Shown here piece by piece: positions 6,250-8,517 of a stretch of 8,517 nt of DNA (its first letter is position 1; each line of letters starts with the position of its first letter). A program made the position numbers and the translations under genes. Below the pieces are notes generated by a model that was given only the letters and a program-made list of their open reading frames with translations, ran no database searches and was not told the DNA's origin. The DNA lies in contig QHZK01000100.1 in the NCBI GenBank assembly GCA_003224635.1, forward strand, positions 1 through 8,517. The letters are read 5' to 3'. This DNA comes from Acidobacteriota bacterium. GTDB lineage: Bacteria; Acidobacteriota; Terriglobia; UBA7540.

Positions 6250-6941
6250 CTTCTCTTGCCACCGTGGTTCCAGATTGCTGGAATCAGATCGGCGTGGGCG
6301 GAGACCATAGCTGCCCCGAGCTGGTCAAGCATATCCACTGCCGGAATTGCCCGGTTTTCGCGACAGCGGCGCAGTCTCTCTTCGATCGACAGCTCCCGGA
6401 AGAGTACGTGGCCGAGTGGACGGCGGCCCTGGCCCGGGCGGAGCAAGGAGCCGAATATGAATTTGTCAGCGTCGGCATCTTCCGGCTCGGGGAGGAGTGG
6501 TTGGCCTTGCCGGTGTCGTGCCTGGCCGAGGTATGTCTCATCAGGAGCATTCACCGCGTGCCGCACCGGACCAACCGCTTTTTCAAAGGTCTCGTCAATA
6601 TCCGGGGACAGTTGCATCTCTGCGTCTCGCTTCGCGGCGTTCTCGGAATCGAAGGTCTGGACTCGGATGGGAGGGGCCCGGTTCCAGACGGCGCATCGAA
6701 CGGCGAGACGGATCATGGAATGCTGGTGGTGGCGGAGCGTCGCGGCGAACGCTGGGTTTTCATAGTGGATGAGATGGCGGCAGTGGAGCGCATTCCTCGC
6801 AAGGAGCTGCGCAAGGTTCCGGGCACCTTGGCCAATCCGCTCAGCGGTTACAGCCAGGCCGTCTTCATCTGGCGAAATCGCCATGTTGGCTTCCTTGACG
6901 AAGAGCGTCTCCTTACGGCGTTCGGGAGTCTTGGACAGTGA
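6246..6941 (+). CDS. wspD: CheW-type adaptor with N-terminal Cys-rich segment, WspD-like
   Basis: This 231-aa protein has a CheW domain (about 70-225) behind a 65-residue N-terminal extension. The extension contains CWNQIGVGGDHSCPELVKHI (11-30) followed by HCRNCPVF (31-38). That is four cysteines (11, 23, 32, 35) with His29 and His31, a layout able to hold a metal ion. The same CWNxIGVxGDxSCPEL..HxHCRNCPV wording is, from memory, characteristic of WspD. CheW signals are FRLGEEWLALPVSCLAEV (79-96) and RFFKGLVNIRGQLHLCVSLR (111-130), with the canonical GLVNIRGQ. The reading frame stays open upstream to 6000, but ATG 6246 is preferred: it follows GAGGGGGGA (6231-6239) and makes the ATGA overlap with cheR. 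In known Wsp systems WspB and WspD both link receptor and kinase. Confidence 0.92.
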   Translation: MTSLATVVPDCWNQIGVGGDHSCPELVKHIHCRNCPVFATAAQSLFDRQLPEEYVAEWTAALARAEQGAEYEFVSVGIFRLGEEWLALPVSCLAEVCLIRSIHRVPHRTNRFFKGLVNIRGQLHLCVSLRGVLGIEGLDSDGRGPVPDGASNGETDHGMLVVAERRGERWVFIVDEMAAVERIPRKELRKVPGTLANPLSGYSQAVFIWRNRHVGFLDEERLLTAFGSLGQ

Positions 6942-8517
6942 GCGACGACCTGAGCGGGTTTTCCCTGATCGAGCTATTTCGCGCTGAAGCGGAGAGCCAG
7001 ACTCAGACTCTGTCGGCGGGCCTGTTGTCTCTGGAGCGCGGGGACGCTTCAGCGGCGACGCTCGAGTCGTTGATGCGAGCGGCGCATTCCATCAAGGGCG
7101 CTGCCCGGATCGTCGGCCTCGACGCCGCCGTGTCCGTGGCCCACGTCGTCGAGGATTACTTCGTTGCTGCCCAGCACCACCGGATCCGGATCCAGTCTGC
7201 ACACATCGATCTGCTCCTGCGCGGCGTCGATCTCCTGAACCAGATCGCTCGGTTATCCGAGAACGAATCGGCAGAGCTCGCGGCAAGTCAATCCAAGATT
7301 GCCGATTTCGTGGAAGAACTAAAGGCGATCATCAATCACCCGGAAGCAGAGCCGGCTGCAATTGTTGCCGAGCCGCCGGCAAAAGCCTCGCCGCAAATTG
7401 CGGACATACCAGAGCTCCCAGAATCTAATCGGCCGCCCGAAAAGCCAGCGGAGCCCCAGGAGCACGTCGCTCCCAGCTTGCAGCCAGCGCCCGAGGCCTC
7501 GCCCAAAACTCCGGCCTCGGACAGTGTCGCATCTCCCCATCCTGCTCCTCCGGCTCAAATGCAGGCGGTCGTTGAGAGATCGGAGCGCGTAGTTCGTGTC
7601 ACCGCCGAAAACATGACACGGCTCCTGGGCCTGGCGGGAGAATCGCTCGTCGAGGCGCGTCAATTCCGCCCGTTTGTCGGCGCGCTCCAGGCCATCAAGC
7701 ACGAGCAGGCGACCCTGTGGGAAACTCTTCGTTCGCTGGAGGAGCACCTGGGAAACGGGGCGGCCGATTCGCGAGACCTTGTCCTGGATCTGCTCGCGCG
7801 CGCCCAGGAGCGATCCAGCGAGTGCCAGAACGAGTTGAACGAGCGCATCCGGGAAATCGACGATTTTGCTCACCGCAGCGAGGACCTGGCAGGTCGGTTG
7901 CATCATGAGATCGTTGCCAGCCGCATGCGTCCTCTGGCGGACGGGACCAAAGGATTTCCACGGCTGGTTCGGGATCTGGCGCGGCAGCTGGGCAAATCCG
8001 TCCACTTCGAGATCAAGGGGGACGAGACGGGCGTCGATCGCGACGTGCTGGAGAAGCTCGAAGCGCCGCTCAACCACTTGATCCGCAACGCGCTGGATCA
8101 CGGCATCGAGTCTGCCGAGGAACGCGCTCGGGCCGGCAAACCCGGCACCGGCCAAATCTGCCTCCAGGCCTGCCACCGTGCGGGCATGCTTCAGATCACG
8201 CTCCGGGACGACGGGCGGGGTATCGATGCGGAGCGCATCCGGGCCAAGGTCGTCGAGCGAGGGCTGGTTAGTCGTGCCATGGCCCAGCAACTGAGCGAAT
8301 TAGAGCTCTTCGACTTTCTCTTCCTCCCCGGCTTCACGACCAGCCCATCGGTCACGGAGATATCCGGCCGCGGCGTCGGTCTCGATGTCGTGCAAAACAT
8401 GGTGACAGGCCTGGGAGGCAGCGTTCGCGCCGCCTCTATCCCGGGCCGCGAGACCACCTTCACGCTTCGGCTGCCCATCACGATGTCCGTCATTCGTGCT
8501 CTCTTGGCCCAGATCGG
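6938..8517 (+). CDS. wspE: CheA-type histidine kinase, WspE-like (truncated by window end)
   Basis: The frame is open from GTG 6938 to the window end, giving 526 residues with no stop. The Hpt domain (about 8-130) has MRAAHSIKGAARIVGLDAAV (46-65), with His50 as the phosphorylation site. A Pro/Ala-rich linker (about 135-208) follows with no recognisable P2 response-regulator-binding domain. The dimerisation region starts at VVRVTAENMTRLLGLAGESL (218-237) and is longer than in E. coli CheA. The ATPase domain shows PLNHLIRNALDHGIE (377-391, N box), LRDDGRGID (422-430, G1) and SGRGVGLDVV (476-485, G2). A CheW-like P5 domain begins at about 515 (MSVIRALL). GTG overlaps the wspD stop (GTGA, 6938-6941), with GGGAG at 6924-6928. 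WspE normally continues into P5 and a receiver domain. Neither the end of P5 nor a receiver can be seen here, so CheA versus hybrid CheA is undecided. Confidence 0.93.
   Translation, partial: MSDDLSGFSLIELFRAEAESQTQTLSAGLLSLERGDASAATLESLMRAAHSIKGAARIVGLDAAVSVAHVVEDYFVAAQHHRIRIQSAHIDLLLRGVDLLNQIARLSENESAELAASQSKIADFVEELKAIINHPEAEPAAIVAEPPAKASPQIADIPELPESNRPPEKPAEPQEHVAPSLQPAPEASPKTPASDSVASPHPAPPAQMQAVVERSERVVRVTAENMTRLLGLAGESLVEARQFRPFVGALQAIKHEQATLWETLRSLEEHLGNGAADSRDLVLDLLARAQERSSECQNELNERIREIDDFAHRSEDLAGRLHHEIVASRMRPLADGTKGFPRLVRDLARQLGKSVHFEIKGDETGVDRDVLEKLEAPLNHLIRNALDHGIESAEERARAGKPGTGQICLQACHRAGMLQITLRDDGRGIDAERIRAKVVERGLVSRAMAQQLSELELFDFLFLPGFTTSPSVTEISGRGVGLDVVQNMVTGLGGSVRAASIPGRETTFTLRLPITMSVIRALLAQI

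Noticed and set aside
7319..8290. 323-residue open frame on the minus strand inside the CheA gene
   Set aside because: The plus strand encodes the Hpt, dimerisation and ATPase motifs without interruption across it; the antisense product has no recognisable motif.
1..8517. CRISPR array, insertion sequence or toxin-antitoxin pair
   Set aside because: No repeat-spacer pattern, transposase motif or paired small genes are visible on either strand.

Overview
The window looks like chromosomal DNA of a GC-rich Gram-negative-type bacterium. An acidobacterial source is my best guess. The clue is a decayed gene at about 536-843 whose C-terminus (ending SDLMLVENFR) matches the ending I associate with acidobacterial PD40/TolB-type beta-propeller proteins. 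This is recognition from memory and was not searched. The window splits into a gene-poor scar (1 to about 1010) and a dense, co-directional signalling operon (about 1014-8517, running off the right edge).

Left region (1-1010). No intact gene is seen here. On the minus strand, 92-140 is the 3' half of a tRNA with correct geometry down to an encoded CCA, but no D arm or 5' acceptor strand. Next come a perfect 14-bp stem hairpin (171-205), a ladder of TTTGCCC repeats at exact 10-bp spacing (224-250), and the frameshifted propeller-gene remnant. A tRNA 3' half beside repeats is the usual look of an old integrase attachment junction, but no recombinase is recognisable.

Right region. A 19-bp tandem repeat carrying four TGATA boxes (1014-1051) precedes a UrtA/AmiC-type substrate-binding protein (1085-2377). 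A 42-nt gap with a small hairpin leads to a 694-aa chemoreceptor with a dCache-like sensor and a WspA-type signalling tip. Then come CheW (WspB-like), CheR with TPRs (WspC-like), a second CheW with an N-terminal Cys-rich segment (WspD-like) and CheA (WspE-like, truncated by the window end). The last four genes are joined by 4-base ATGA/GTGA overlaps.

Gene order and the WspD and WspA signatures match the Wsp chemosensory pathway, which in Pseudomonas controls a diguanylate cyclase (WspR) rather than flagella. The expected WspF (CheB) and output genes would lie beyond 8517. The unusual part is the front end. A single urea/amide-type binding protein, with no ABC permease or ATPase gene beside it in the window, heads the operon. 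The receptor has a large dCache sensor. My inference is that this is a ligand-responsive variant of Wsp in which the binding protein presents a small amide or amino-acid-like solute to the receptor, or modulates it.
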